A stretch of DNA of 64,000 nucleotides from Lycium barbarum (Eukaryota; Streptophyta; Magnoliopsida; Solanales; Solanaceae), in NCBI RefSeq assembly GCF_019175385.1, contig NC_083347.1, positions 122,086,124 to 122,150,123 on the forward strand, read 5' to 3'. The translations under genes and the position numbers were made by a program. The notes under the pieces were generated by a model. It was not told the DNA's origin, searched no databases, and saw only the letters and a list, made by a program, of their open reading frames with translations. This document shows, piece by piece, positions 10,075 through 22,395 of the stretch. Each line of letters begins with the position of its first letter. Position 1 is the stretch's first letter.

Positions 10075-11662
10075 TAAGGGTGTCAAGTGGGTCGGGCCAG
10101 CCCGAACTCGGCCCACCACCGGCCCCGCCCAAGCCCACTAATAGGTGTAAGGGGCTGGGCTAGGTGGGTTTTATTAGGGGGCTGGGCCGGACAAGGTGGA
10201 CAGCCCACCAGCCCGGCCCACCATCAGCCCGGGTGATGGCCCACCGGGGCACCGGCCCGGCCCAGCCCGGCCCACTTCAAATTAAAAAAAAAAAAGTATT
10301 ACATTTATTACTAATAATAAGTATTTTAAAAACATTGTATCCCAATAAAATAGTTGTAGCTATAATTGTGGGATTCTTAAAATTTTGGAAGCAAATATAT
10401 GAAATATTTATTAATTATTCAAACCATAGTTAGAATCTTACTTTAGTTAATTAAAACTTAACCATTAATTTTAACTCATGTAATGTGTCTCTTATTCAAG
10501 TAAGAACTTGAGAAAAATGGAGACAATAAAAATGAAGAGGAATCAGATTCGTTAATATTTAATTGCTACTAAATGAAAACTAATTAGCTCTCTTCAAAAT
10601 TGCAATTATCGATTAATAAAACTAAAGGCTCACTGAGCCTTTGAATTTCTTTTCAAATTTGTGTTATAATTTTATTTATAATTTTATTTACAAGAATAAT
10701 AATCTGTACGCAGTCAAAATAGAACTATAAATGTAATTGTGTAAAACTAATCCTACACAAGTAGCAACTCCAAGATAAATTTCTGCAAGGAGGTACAAAC
10801 ATTGATCAGTGCCCAAAAGCAACAAGACATTATAATAGGCTGACAAAATCAGTGAAATGACAAGCCTCTGAAATTGCTGATGCGTGAAATAAATCAAATA
10901 CCCCTTTTAAGTTACTATCTTGCTGTTGGCTTACACAAGTTCAAAAATATTTCAATAGGTTATACAGTATACTATATAATAATATAAACTATTAGTTATA
11001 TATATAATAATATATTAATATAATCTTATTAGTTTCAAATATTTTATATATAATAATAATTTAATATTTTTTAGCATATTGAAATGTCTCCACCGATGAT
11101 GGAGACGTGACAATCTGCACATGACATTAGGACTTAGGATCAGATGAGATAATTAAATTAAGAACTTTGGTTTAGTATCAAAACTCATGTGCATTGTTCC
11201 CATTTAGTTCCCATTTAGATGAGTAGGAAATTTAGAGAAAGAGGAGAGTAGGTAATTGTGAGATAATATGGAGAAGAATGAATGGTATTTATAGTTTGAA
11301 AATAGGGCCAAAGTATAATTTAAGGAACTTGAAGGTTAAAATAAAGTTGACAACAACTAGATTTTAAAGTATTAAACTTAATAAATTTTAGCATTAGAAT
11401 TTTTTTTTAAAATAATTAAAATCCGGCTCGGCCCACTAACTAAAACTTGGCCCGGCCCACTAACTAAAACAGCCCGGCCCACTAACGGGCCCGGTTAGCT
11501 CGACGTGTAGCCCCTATCCGAGGTGGGTTGGGCCGGACACCCTTTCCCTCTCCAAGCCCGGCCCCCAGCCCGACCCACTTAACTTACGGCCCGGCCCGGC
11601 CCCGACCCAGCCCCTTGTGGCCCACATTTAAATGGCCCGGCCCGGCCCACTTGACACCCTTA
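10075..11662. mobile_element. Non-autonomous hAT-type DNA transposon
   Basis: Termini are TAAGGGTGTCAAGTGGG and its inverted partner CCCACTTGACACCCTTA. The 8-bp target duplication TCTTGACT is perfect (10067-10074 and 11663-11670), which points to the hAT superfamily. Both ends carry clusters of CCCGGCCCA-like words for 180-240 bp, making GC-rich subterminal zones, while the 1.1-kb middle is AT-rich and has no transposase. Part of the middle (about 10455-10560) resembles the duplicated repeat at 51770-53165. Confidence 0.88.
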
Positions 11663-11670
11663 TCTTGACT

Positions 11671-12395
11671 TAAGCTTTTGAGAATATTTGCATAGAAGGG
11701 AAAATTTATCAAATAGTATAATGTGAAAATTATTGGTCCATAACTGAATCTTGAATAGGAGCAGAAGGAGACGACCAATAGTTTAAGGGGTAGTTTGGTT
11801 AGCATAATAAGAGTTATAATCTAGGAATAAATTGTGAGATTATTTTATTCTATATTTGATTAATCTCGATTGTGGTGCAAGTAATCTCGGTATTAACTAA
11901 AATTTCGCTTTTTGACCCCCCTAATAATAACGTTAACACATAAATTGGACTATCTAGGAATATAATAAGTCACGTTGATCTCTTTAACACCAAATTTGAG
12001 TCAAACAATTGCTTTAGTCTCTGTTTGATGACATAAGAGTCCGTCCTTGCAACTCATTAATTAAGTATTCTAAGAAAAGTAAGGTCTAGTCGACAGAAAT
12101 TTCGCGTTAAAAGAAGCTTTTCACGCAAATTTTTCACAATATTTCATTTAATACTAATAGCATCAACTAAATATTTCGTTTCTTAATTTTAACTTTCAAA
12201 TTTTTAATTCTAAATTTTTAAAAAAATTTAATTTTAATTTTTTTTTGTTTTGTTTATCACAAGGTACATTAAAATAATTTCAAAGAGAATTTTTGTATTG
12301 GGATAACTTATGATGAAATAGTTAAAGTAAATGTTTTTTGGGAAATCTACATGGTATAGAGAACATTAGACTTTATTTATATTTAGTAGCTATAC
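11671..12395. other. Intergenic; possible MITE end
   Basis: GGGGTAGTTTGGTTAGC near 11788 looks like the left end of a Tourist-type MITE, but no matching right end was found. No gene seen. Confidence 0.35.
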
Positions 12396-12482
12396 ATTGC
12401 CCAAATTACATCTCATAGCTAAATTTTATATGTCAATTAAACAAGTAACTAATTCAAAACCCATCCCCCTAATTCCATTGTA

Positions 12483-12680
12483 TCAATGTTTTCCCTTAAC
12501 ACACTCTCTTTCTCCCTCAACTCTCTCACCACACTTAATACAACCACTGCCTCCTCCACCACCGTCGTCGTATCCACCACCACCTCTTCCATAGCCATCG
12601 CCACCGTGGCTATGGAAGTTTTGGTACTGATGAGCATCGTAGCCACTAACACGTGTGTAGTGATCTAATATGTTGAGCAT
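12483..12680 (-). pseudogene. Glycine-rich zinc-knuckle-like fragment
   Basis: On the minus strand this 65-codon stretch begins MLNILDHYTRV and carries a GGGGYDDGGGGG run followed by CIKCGE. The layout is like the tail of a plant glycine-rich nucleic-acid-binding protein, with part of a CCHC knuckle whose later ligands are missing. No upstream RNA-recognition or cold-shock domain is visible. It is probably a broken remnant or a chance frame over a GGT/GGA repeat. Confidence 0.3.
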
Positions 12681-12749
12681 TACTAATGGATGAAGCTCAA
12701 GCAGTCGATGATGCCATTATCGTCATTAACTCTTCTCGGAGTTGAACGA

Positions 12750-13520
12750 GGGTGAATTTTCAGTTCTCTGCTGTGGGCTCTAATTCTAATATTTACCTAA
12801 AAACTTCAGATCTGCTACTGTCACGACCGCCGGCGCTCTCCAGATCCGATCGTTTTCCGGCGTACTGGCTCAGATCTGAGCTTTTTTTATTTTATTTTTA
12901 TATTTTTTATATATATATTTCAAATCAGACTGTATTTCATTGTCTTGTATCTGAGATGGAGGTGTACATTTGAGTGTAGTCGTTAATTTTTTCGCGTATA
13001 ATCCAGTGTTTGGGTGTATTTTCTTTCTTGCATTCAATATTTGAGTGTATTCGTTAAATTTTTAGTGCAAAATTCAATGTTTGGGGGTGTATTTTATTTC
13101 TTTTATTTAGTATTTTGAGTCTATCGTTAATTTAGTGTAAAATACAGTGTTTCTTTATATATATTTTGCTTGTATTTTGAAGGATATTTTTTGTATACAA
13201 CCGATTTTAAATATAATAAAGTGAATGCGGTGTAAAAGTGGCTACAAATGAATACAGTTGAGTTGAATATATTTGACTTGAATACAACTTAGTTGAATAC
13301 ATTTGACTTGAATACAACTTAGTTGAATAAATCTGACTTGAATACAGCGAAATCTGACTCAGCCAAATTTTGAATACAATCTACTGTAGCGCGCCGAATT
13401 TTGAATACAATTTACTATAGCGTGTGAATACAATCTACTGTAGCTACGAAACGTAATTGGCAAAAGTGTAGCTATGCCTAAAAAAAACCCAAAATGTAGT
13501 CATTTTTGTAAGTCGCCCTT
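12750..13520. repeat. Unclassified repeat region with TGAATACA tandem units
   Basis: From about 13240 to 13370 the words TTGAATACA, TTTGACTTG and ACTTAG alternate in 25-30 bp units; afterwards TTGAATACAATCTACTGTAG-like words recur three times. Earlier, GTGTATT and TGTTTGGG words recur. It looks like a decayed mobile element, but no termini could be fixed. Confidence 0.45.
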
Positions 13521-16500
13521 GTTTTTATTAGTTGGAGTGAAAGCATTGATTGAGATTTCTTATGTATAAGAAGTATTTAGACTTGATTTTTTAAAAACAC
13601 CGTTTAGAAAAAAATGAGTGCGGTTAGATTTGCAATCAAAGAATATTGATACTTTTAGTTTTTCAAAAAGTTTAAAAAGTGGGTTAATTTGAACGGGTTG
13701 GATTATGACGCATCATTTAGCCTATCTTGACCCAACTCATCTTAGCCTAAATAATCTTTGGGGCAGGGTTGGACATTGACCCATCTATTAGTTCAACATA
13801 TCTTGACCCGCCCTGTTATACCCCATTTTAACCGAGGTCAAATGATTTACAACATTTCGGTAATTTCGAGGTTAATTAAAGTAAAGGAGTCGCCACCTAA
13901 TTATTATGGTGAATTAGGACACCTAAAATTAATTAAGTCATTGTCTAAAGTTACTTCGTTTTAAAATCTACGAAATCAAAAGATTCTAAGCAAGGGTTCA
14001 ATTAATCTAAAGGGAAGGTATTAAGCATCCTTTAAGATCCATTAAAAATTGTTAACCGACCGGACTTAAAGTTAATTAAAAAGACTATGTGTCAAGTGCA
14101 AAATATGAATATATCATATGATAGGAAAGTAATTTATAACTATGTATTAAAAAAACATGGTTAAAAAGTGAATAAAGAAAACCAAAGTTGCTTTCTGCCA
14201 AAATTATTTTTTTTAACGTAGAAGGGGATTAGTTTCAAAATGCCCTACAGGTGTTCAAATAAAGCTTCTTTAGAACTAAAAAAAAAGATGGAATTGGTTT
14301 ATTTCTGAATTACGTTAAGGTTAAGAGATTTTTTTTACTAGTGATTTTCCAAGTGGTCAAACAGAAGACAAATACTTCAAGCTCTTTTCTTAAAACAAAA
14401 ACTACCAATGACAAACAAAACATTCATAATGAACACAGAACAGGCAAGGATAATGTTTGTGTGGTAAGCAACAAAAGAGGACTATGACAGAATGTTCTAA
14501 TCTCGCCCCTCATCATTTTCTGTTCAGATGCGAGGAATGAGTGAGGATTGTATGTTGGTCCCGAATCTAGGGCGGCATAGTCTCAAAATGAGACTGCTCG
14601 GGCAGTGAGAGTCTTTATGAAGATTCCATTTTTGCTCCGAAGTGTACATGTAAAAGAAGGGGAAATAAAAATTAGCTGGGTAAAAAAAATATTAACATTG
14701 TAGCGGGATGAAATACACATAGCAGTGGCAAATCCCATCCCAGGTTTAACATTAACGGGCAAATCACATATGCAACGCTTTATGCACTGATTAAACTAGC
14801 AAGGGAATGCATTTAAACTTGGAATGAAAGTATGACAGAGCATTTTTCATACATAAGAAATACAAACAATAACAGTAACCTATATATAATTTCTACAATG
14901 AGCTGAACAATTTTTTAGCACAAGAGGCAGAACCAAACCAGCAAACAAGTACTGTGTTATATGCACATAACAAACATCACAAACGTGATTTTTAGAGCAG
15001 AATAATCTTAGTCACAGAGTCATTTATTTTACTAAAACGGGGTCATGTACTTAAGGAAGAACAATACATACTCAACTTTTATCTAAACGAATATGGAAAC
15101 CGAATTTCTAGTATTTAATAAACACATAATTTCATGGGAAACGGGCAGTAATAATACATGTTCAGATGTACATTCCAACTACAACTTAACAAACAACAAG
15201 AACAAAGAAGAAGAAGAAAAAATAAACAGGATGACTCTTAATATCACATAAATGTATCAGTTGAATATAGAATACACCTTGTTATACCCCATTTAAAACG
15301 GGTTAAATTAGAGTACAACATATTGGAGATTCCTATTTTGCTTTATTTGAAGGAGTCACCACCTAATTGATTTTAAGGTGAATTAGAGCACCTAATTATT
15401 AACTAAGGTAAAGCTAACTAAACCCCGTTAATGGTCTGCTTAACTTTAATTCTAGGTAAGGGTTCTAATTATCCTAAAGGGAAGGGGTTAGGCACCCTTT
15501 AGAATCCGTTAACTACGGTTATCCGGCCAAATTTAGGTTAATTAACTAAGGTTAAATGTAGTGCTTAAATTTTAAGAAAATGGCTTCTAATATTACTAAG
15601 ATTTTATGGGAAAATACAATAACGCTGCTTAAAAATAAGATTTAAAAATATGCGCTAAGACTTTAAATAAAAATGCTATTTAAAAACAAGACTTGTAGGA
15701 TAATTTTCGCAAAAAGAGACTTAAAATGCTATTTAAAATAAACTATAAATATTGCTAAATTTTAAATAATAATGTTATTTTTAAAAGTGGGACTTGCAAA
15801 ATATACGATTTGCATATAAATAGAAGCTTTTAAGAGAAGACCTAGCCAATTTAAACTTGGAATAAAATCACATTATATGAGTATAGTGATGTAGAAAATC
15901 TAGACTTATTTTATAAATAGAATGCAAAAGATTTAAAATAATGTAAATGAGGCTTTAAATTTCAATTGGTTAGATATGCTTACTTTATTTAACTATGCTC
16001 GGCTAAAAAAAATGTATAATTGGATGAATCTTGAAAACGTTGTTTATAAAATATACTTAAGTTACTATTTATATATTAGTGACGTGTTGAAATATTTAAG
16101 ATAGTGAGAATAAAATATGATTCCCTTTACTCAAAATATATAGTCATGCTATTTTGCAAATCAATTATTCCAAATAAAATAAATATTAGACATTATAAAT
16201 AGTTTAAACATGAAAAGAAGATAATGAACTTATGGAATTAATTGTTAGTCTTCCTTAAACTAACTACCCATTTCTAAACTAAACCTACTAATTCATCAGG
16301 ATTTATCTAAACTAAGAAAACAAAACAAACAAAAAGTTAGTTGCATAATACAAATTAATATGCACAAAATAAAATGAAAGGGCAAATAATATCAAATGGG
16401 CCAGCCTGTTTTGGGACTGCTGATCTGCTGCTGTTGGGCTTAGCCCAGAAACCCTTTTTATTTTGCTGCGGAGGGCTGGACAGAGATGACTCGAGCAAGA

Positions 16501-17558
16501 TTATGTTGGGCTTTCAGCCCAACACCAAAGTAAGGAAGAAGAACGAGTCCCTCGGACTCGTATGCAATGGTCATGCATAAAAAGAAAGATAAGGATTAGT
16601 ATCTAATCAATGAGTAAGGTTAAACATGTAGAATATAAGTTCAAAATAGATCAGTAGATTGTATATATTCTGTGTATATTTTAAGTATATCTCATGTTTT
16701 AATCAATAACAACCTCAAGGTATTGAACTAACTGCCAGTTTTCATAGTCTATGATAATACTCAAATCAGTACTTCAGTTTAATCACTTGCAAAGGCAAAC
16801 GAATAAGATACAAAGCATTTCGTGTCATCAATATGGAAGCAACATGAACCAAATCAGGACAATTTTTACAAAACATGGTCCTCTCAGACAAAAACACACA
16901 TAGCAAACTTTCATCAGTACTGTTGTTCCACTATCAATCCCACTAACTGCACATTTAATTAAGTCATTTTATTTGTATACTTAGATGGTCGAACAGAGAG
17001 AGAGTAGCTTTGAGAGAAATCTCATTCTACAAACTTATATTCAATGTATACACTGCCCAGAACTACTGGATATCAGATGAGGCACCAATGGTAATAGACA
17101 AAGACAAATATAGGAATTCATACAATCAACCCTTCTTTAGTAATTTACGTAATTAGCTGACACATTTGGGTTCAAATAATATCAGCGTACGACAGCCATT
17201 TAATTGGGGACATTGGTATGTCCAAGTTAAGGCAGTAAAACAGTTTAAAGACTCCAACGAAGCAAAGTTTGAATCTCAAGGACATTATCCGCAAAAGAAA
17301 GAAACATTAGGATTAACATAAAGAAAGGAAAGAAACAAATGTACACATTTGGTCAGGTTATCTTAAGAATAGATATCAACTATTTTCAGAACTCAGATTT
17401 CAACTAGAAAAAGTCTCAAGAGAATAGAAGAAAACCAATTTATCCAAATTCAAACTCAGAAAGAAAACTGAACTGCTTCATGTTTGGGAAAAGACTTGTT
17501 ATTTGGGAAAGAAAACAATGAAGGAACTAACTTGGACAATCATCTTCCTTAGGCAGTG

Positions 17559-18924
17559 TGATGAGTCGTGAAATTACGCGATATTCGACGCTAATTCCTT
17601 AAGCTTTTGTGACTCTTTAAGCACTTTTGTTGTTACTTTTTGTGTTTTTATGTTGTTTTGTAGGAAAAGATGCCCGGAGAGCATAACAGAGCAAAACGGA
17701 CCAAAATAGAGCAAAAATAGAACAATTCAACGTTTCTGGAACCACATGCTAATAGCATGTGGTGCAGCATGTTGAACATGCTAGCAGCATCTGCTGCCAG
17801 TGAAAATGGCACCATATGCTACTCGCAGAGTGCAGCATATGGCGCAGCATGTCGCACATGCGAACAGCATGTGGTGACAGAGAAAATGTCACCACATGCT
17901 ACGGTTTTGGCACCACATGCGATTAGCATGTTGAACATGCGAATAGCATGTGGTGCAGCATGTTGTGCAAGAGGGTATTTTGGTCCAGATTTTGTTCCCG
18001 TTTTTTGGAATGATATAAATACTCTTTTAGGGTTTGTAATATTTATCTTTGGCAGTTTTTCTTCAAGTTTAGAGACTAGTTTTTACACCACACTTTGGGG
18101 TTAAAGATTTGAAGATTTGGTTGAGTATTTCTTAAACGTTTAATTCATTTCTTCAATTCCTTGCATTGTATTGTATATCTAAGTGTGTAGCTTTCTATTC
18201 CATAACTTGAATCTTGTTTATGAAAGTATTCTTGATTAAAGTTTGGTTTGAAACTCTTGTTATGCTTATGTATTGAATGATTCTTATTGCTATTGAAGTG
18301 GGTCTTTGTTGATTTAATTAATCTCGTTCTTGAATGTTTCCAAAGGGATTAGCTAACCCTAGGACTCACCCATTTACTTAGATTGAGCTTGGAAGAGGAA
18401 ATCTAGGTTGAGAAAGATTAATTAACAAGAATTTGGGTCATTAAACTCATCTAATAACTTGAGCTCGGAAGAGGATAGTTACTTGAGGTTAAATTGATTG
18501 TACCTAATATCACACTCTAAGGCTTGGAAAAGCTTAGAGTGAAATTCATTGATTTGGTTGGAAGACTTTCAATGAGATTTTAGATATCATTATCTATCAA
18601 CACAAATTCGCTCTTAGTTGTAAAATCGTAAAATACGTTGGATCGTTACTTGAGTGTAATATCCTATTATCCATGCTTGTGGCCATTGATCATTTTACTT
18701 GCTTTCTAGGTTAGTTTACATTTTCCGCATTAGTTATAATTTTCTCACAAAATACCAAAATATTATCCATGGTTTGGCTTTAGCGTAGTTGGTGAAAGTT
18801 CCTTACTTTCTTAATCGCCTAGCATATTGTTCCCTGTGGGATCGACCCCGACTCATAGTTGGGTAAATATATTGCATACGACCGTGTACACTTTCTCTTT
18901 GAGGAGTGTATTTGGACGTTATAA
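17559..18924 (+). repeat. Left LTR of Athila-like element
   Basis: Starts TGATGAGTCGTGAAATTACG and ends GTTATAA, against GTTATCA in the right LTR. By eye about 14 of 1366 positions differ from the right LTR (about 1%), so insertion was recent. The block 17745-17975 is packed with GCATGT/ACATGC palindromes. GATATAAATACTC near 18011 may be a TATA box for element transcription. Confidence 0.92.
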
Positions 18925-19043
18925 AAAATGACGCCGTTGTCGGGGAACAATTTGGCGTATTTGAGTTAGTTTGGGATTTAAGCTTGCTTGCTTTGGTCCA
19001 AACTTTCTTTGCTTTATTATATAAATAAATAAAAAAAAACCAG

Positions 19044-19175
19044 TTTGTGCTAAACTGCACAGTTTCTGCAGAACTGTCCAGTTTTTGCTTCTGCAGAACT
19101 GTCCAGTTTTTGCAGAACTGACCAGTTTTTGCTTCTGCAAAACCGTCCAGTTTTTGCAAAACTGTCCAGTTTTTG
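19044..19175. repeat. Minisatellite in element leader
   Basis: Between the primer site and the first reading frame, the unit CAGAACTGTCCAGTTTTTG recurs about five times, some copies with an extra CTTCTG. The AACTG/CAGTT halves make each unit weakly palindromic. Minus-strand frames here are by-products of the repeat. Confidence 0.88.
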
Positions 19176-19811
19176 TTTTATATAAAAAAAAAAAAGAGAA
19201 TGGCATCATATAATGAAAATTGGTCGGATGGTAGTTATGCATACTTTGATGACCCTTGTCTTTATTGTGGAGGACCACACTCATGGCAAAATTGTTTGAA
19301 TTCTCCCGGGGGCGGATTGTGCGCACAATCCCAAACCTATGAGTGGAGTATATGTGATAGGTGTGGTGGTCAAAATGGTCATTGGGATAATTGTGATTAT
19401 TTGTCCTTCCCTTCCCCGAACCCCCACTATGACTATTCTAGTTTTGATTTTGATGATAGTAGGGATATGGAAATGGAAGAAGCCTCAAATGCTCAAAATG
19501 AGAGGATAATGCTCATGTTAGAGACCATCCTTGAAAAATTTGAAAAACAGGACTTAGCGGTTAAGGACTTGAGGCAACCACTTGATGACTTGAGGCAAGC
19601 AATTAATTGCAATGACAAAGCTATTCACACCTTGGAGGATCAAATGAAATTATTGGCTCAGATTCATAATGCTCAACAACTTGAGGATGTTGAAAGTAGA
19701 CAAGAAAGTGGCCAAAACATGAATTTCTCCAAGGGTGGATTTTTACAAGCTTTGAATGACCCTCAACTTGAAGAAAGTCTTGACAAAGTGGAAGTTGTGA
19801 GCCAAGATTAG
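19173..19811 (+). CDS. Retroelement ORF1, gag-like with cysteine motifs
   Basis: A 212-codon frame from the element leader; the first in-element ATG in good context is at 19200 (MASYNENWSDG), so residues before it are doubtful. It holds two zinc-knuckle-like motifs: CLYCGGPHSWQNC (C-x2-C-x3-H-x4-C) and CDRCGGQNGHWDNC. The second half is acidic and predicted coiled coil (LMLETILEKFEKQD onward). It resembles the cysteine-bearing C-terminal part of an Athila-type Gag rather than a full capsid. It ends in TAG, and ORF2 follows 59 bp later in another frame. Role in packaging is inferred. Confidence 0.55.
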   Translation: MFYIKKKKRMASYNENWSDGSYAYFDDPCLYCGGPHSWQNCLNSPGGGLCAQSQTYEWSICDRCGGQNGHWDNCDYLSFPSPNPHYDYSSFDFDDSRDMEMEEASNAQNERIMLMLETILEKFEKQDLAVKDLRQPLDDLRQAINCNDKAIHTLEDQMKLLAQIHNAQQLEDVESRQESGQNMNFSKGGFLQALNDPQLEESLDKVEVVSQD

Positions 19812-19870
19812 CTTATGACTCAAGCTCAACAACTTGGAGCCTATGAGATCATCGTGAAGGCATTTCAAGG

Positions 19871-20521
19871 ATGATGGAAGAATTTTTAAAAATCCATGTT
19901 GAGCAAAGTCAAGAGTTGAAGGAACTTGAAATTGCTATCCGTGACTTGAAAGCCGAATTGAATGCAAAAGTTGAGGTATGCAATACTCAACATCAAATAG
20001 TCATGGATAGTAGTTTTAAGTTAGTTTCCAATGAAAAAGTGGTCAACATTGATTTTCAAGAGCTAATGATGAATTGCCAACCGACCAATCCAAAAATAAT
20101 GCAAGATGCCGAGATTGAAGAAATGATACTAGAGTTGAATAAAAAGGTTCACAAAATAATTTTTGAGGACTCTAGTTCATTTGAGGGTGAGGATGGCAAA
20201 AATGGAGCGAATTTGAAAATGGAGAGCCTTAGACCACATTCCAACCATTTTTCAACATTGTGCTTGGTTGATGATATGAAAGTTGAACTAACCGAGCCAA
20301 TGGAGAATTTTGGAGATGAAGAAGAAAGCGTTTTTATTTTGAAGTTTGCTATGCCAAGAAGACAAAATGGCATGCCTCACTTAAGGGCCAAGAAGTGCAA
20401 AATGCGACACCCGAGAGTTGGCCTCCTTGTTTTTCTACCACCGCCCCATGAGCGTCATCATGATCTTGATTCAAAGTTGGGGCGCAAATTCATATCTTCC
20501 AAATGGAAGGAAAAGTGGTAA
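19871..20521 (+). CDS. Retroelement ORF2, coiled-coil protein
   Basis: A 216-codon frame starting MMEEFLKIHVEQSQELKELE. The first ~60 residues are heptad-like and charged, followed by acidic segments and a basic, His/Arg-rich end (RRQNGMPHLRAKKCKMRHPR). No catalytic motif of protease, polymerase or integrase is seen. It is probably a displaced piece of a Gag or of the ORF that precedes the 3' LTR in Athila elements. It may once have been continuous with ORF1. Confidence 0.45.
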   Translation: MMEEFLKIHVEQSQELKELEIAIRDLKAELNAKVEVCNTQHQIVMDSSFKLVSNEKVVNIDFQELMMNCQPTNPKIMQDAEIEEMILELNKKVHKIIFEDSSSFEGEDGKNGANLKMESLRPHSNHFSTLCLVDDMKVELTEPMENFGDEEESVFILKFAMPRRQNGMPHLRAKKCKMRHPRVGLLVFLPPPHERHHDLDSKLGRKFISSKWKEKW

Positions 20522-20744
20522 AGGTAACCGTCGTGCCGCGACGTTAAATCAAGCGCTTGGTGGGAGGTAACCCATCGTTTTAAAAGTTTTAAATCGTTTT
20601 TGAAATTTTATTTTTTAGAATAGTTTAGTTTATGGTTTTTGACTAATCTGCAAAGTTTCAGAATTTTTGGAGTTATTTTGAGCATATCGGATACCCGGAC
20701 AACCCCCAAAACCAGTAAAAGCTGCAAAAAAATATTTTCTGGTG

Positions 20745-20900
20745 TCATAACATGCGATTCGCATGTCATACATGCGAATCGCGTGTCGCGTCGCATGTGG
20801 TGACAGAGAGTTTAAATTTTTTTTTTTTTTTTTTTACGGGTGACATCACATGCGACTCGCATGTCATACATGCGAATCGCATGTGATGACAGCGAGTAAA
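20745..20900. repeat. Internal palindrome cluster of Athila-like element
   Basis: Palindromes such as ACATGCGATTCGCATGT and ACATGCGAATCGCATGT occur in two related blocks (20749-20810 and 20843-20893), each ending in a GTGATGACAG- or GTGGTGACAG-like word and followed by long T runs. The same CATGTGGTGACAGAG word occurs in both LTRs. Confidence 0.85.
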
Positions 20901-22395
20901 AAATTTTTTTTTTTTTCCTTTTCTATTTTTATGTTTTGTTTTGATTATGTGCAGCGAGGATACTGCAATGTTTATAGTTGGGGGTGGCACGTGGTAGCGC
21001 ATTATATTTTGAAACTTGTTCTAAATTTCTGAAAATTTTATTCTTTTGACATGTTGTGGATTAGTCACTCTTATTATTTTATTTTCTTTCATTAGTCTTG
21101 TAAGTTTAGGTGTAGGTTCTCCTTTGAGGAAAAATGTGAAAACTCTTGGCTTGTTTGGTACTAATAGAGTTAGTCTCTTGCATGTGAAATTGAAATGTGA
21201 ATACCTCTCCAAATTGTTGTGAAAGTTAAAAAGCAAGGTGCATAGGAAAGAATGATCTTTGTGACAACTTTTTGGCTCATTTTGTGACTCTTTACCTACT
21301 AGTGTGTTGACTTTGGATTATGAGATATTGCACTAGTTGTTCTTGCTTGAGAAGTGAAATTGATCCATCTTGACTAGTTCATATGCCATGTGTGTGAGTG
21401 TTTGTTGAATAAATCTTGTGTTTACTTTTATCATCTAGAACTTGCTCGGTTAGTCGTTCAATGCTAATTTTGATTATGTTGGTTGGAGAGATGACCTTGG
21501 GCTATCTTTGTGAAAAAACCTCTTTAGCCTTTCTAGCCTACCATTGCATAAACAATATCGCTAGTAACCCCAATTGAGCGCATGACCTTTTCTTTGATTG
21601 CCACATTACAAGCCTTTACCCTTTTTTGATGAAAAGTCTCTTTTTTGAACCTTTCCCTCCTTGAACATGAAATTGTGAATTTGAGGCCAAAAGCCTAAGT
21701 TGCAAACTTTTTGTGCAAAAATAAAATAAAATAAATAAATAAATAAAATTGAATAATTGGGGAAACTAGTATGCAAAGGAAGGAGTGATGTTTTGAAATG
21801 AAGAGAAAAGTGGACAAAAAGTATGTGTAGTGTTCAAGGAGGGCGTAGTAACTTATATCCCAAATACTTATACCCTTCCCTAAGCCTACATTACAAGCTT
21901 AAAAAGTCCCTATGTGATCTCCAACCGAATGTTCTTGAGTTAGTGATGATTGAAAATAAGGGCAAGCTTATGGTGTGATATTTGTAAGCACTAGAATTTC
22001 TTTGTTGAGTGTGAGTGACTTTGTGTATTTGTCCCTTGTGTTGTTGTTGTGAATATAGTGATTTTGGGACTTTCTTTCTTGTGAGGGCATATGGATTACG
22101 ATAGATTGGTGATGTTGAAAAATTCAAAGTTGAGTCAACTGAGCATAACTAGTAAGCTAGTAGTTTTGAGTCACTTATTGAGGCTTGAGTGTCGTTGCTT
22201 GATTGTTTTAAATCTCTAATGCATTCTTGAAATTGTATTTTGAAACGAGGGAGTTATTTCGTTGAAGCTTCACATGTTTGTAGCCTAATTATTGGTACCA
22301 ACCAAAGTCATGTTTTTGTGCTTAAAATGGATCCTCATTGAGATTTTTGTTTTAGTTTGCTTGAGGACAAGCAAAGAATTTAAGTTGGGGGGTGT

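Noticed and set aside
17757..18104. 115-codon frame, repeated almost identically at 22594-22941
   Set aside because: It is the LTR palindrome array read as protein; its duplication is just the two LTRs. Composition (Cys, Ala, Met, His from CATG words) is not that of a real protein.
18803..19326. Two minus-strand frames rich in KTGQFCKNWTVLQ-like repeats
   Set aside because: They are readings of the leader minisatellite of the Athila-like element on the opposite strand.
20749..20893. CRISPR-like appearance of repeated palindromes
   Set aside because: Units are not separated by unique spacers, and this is a plant retroelement; CRISPR is not expected.
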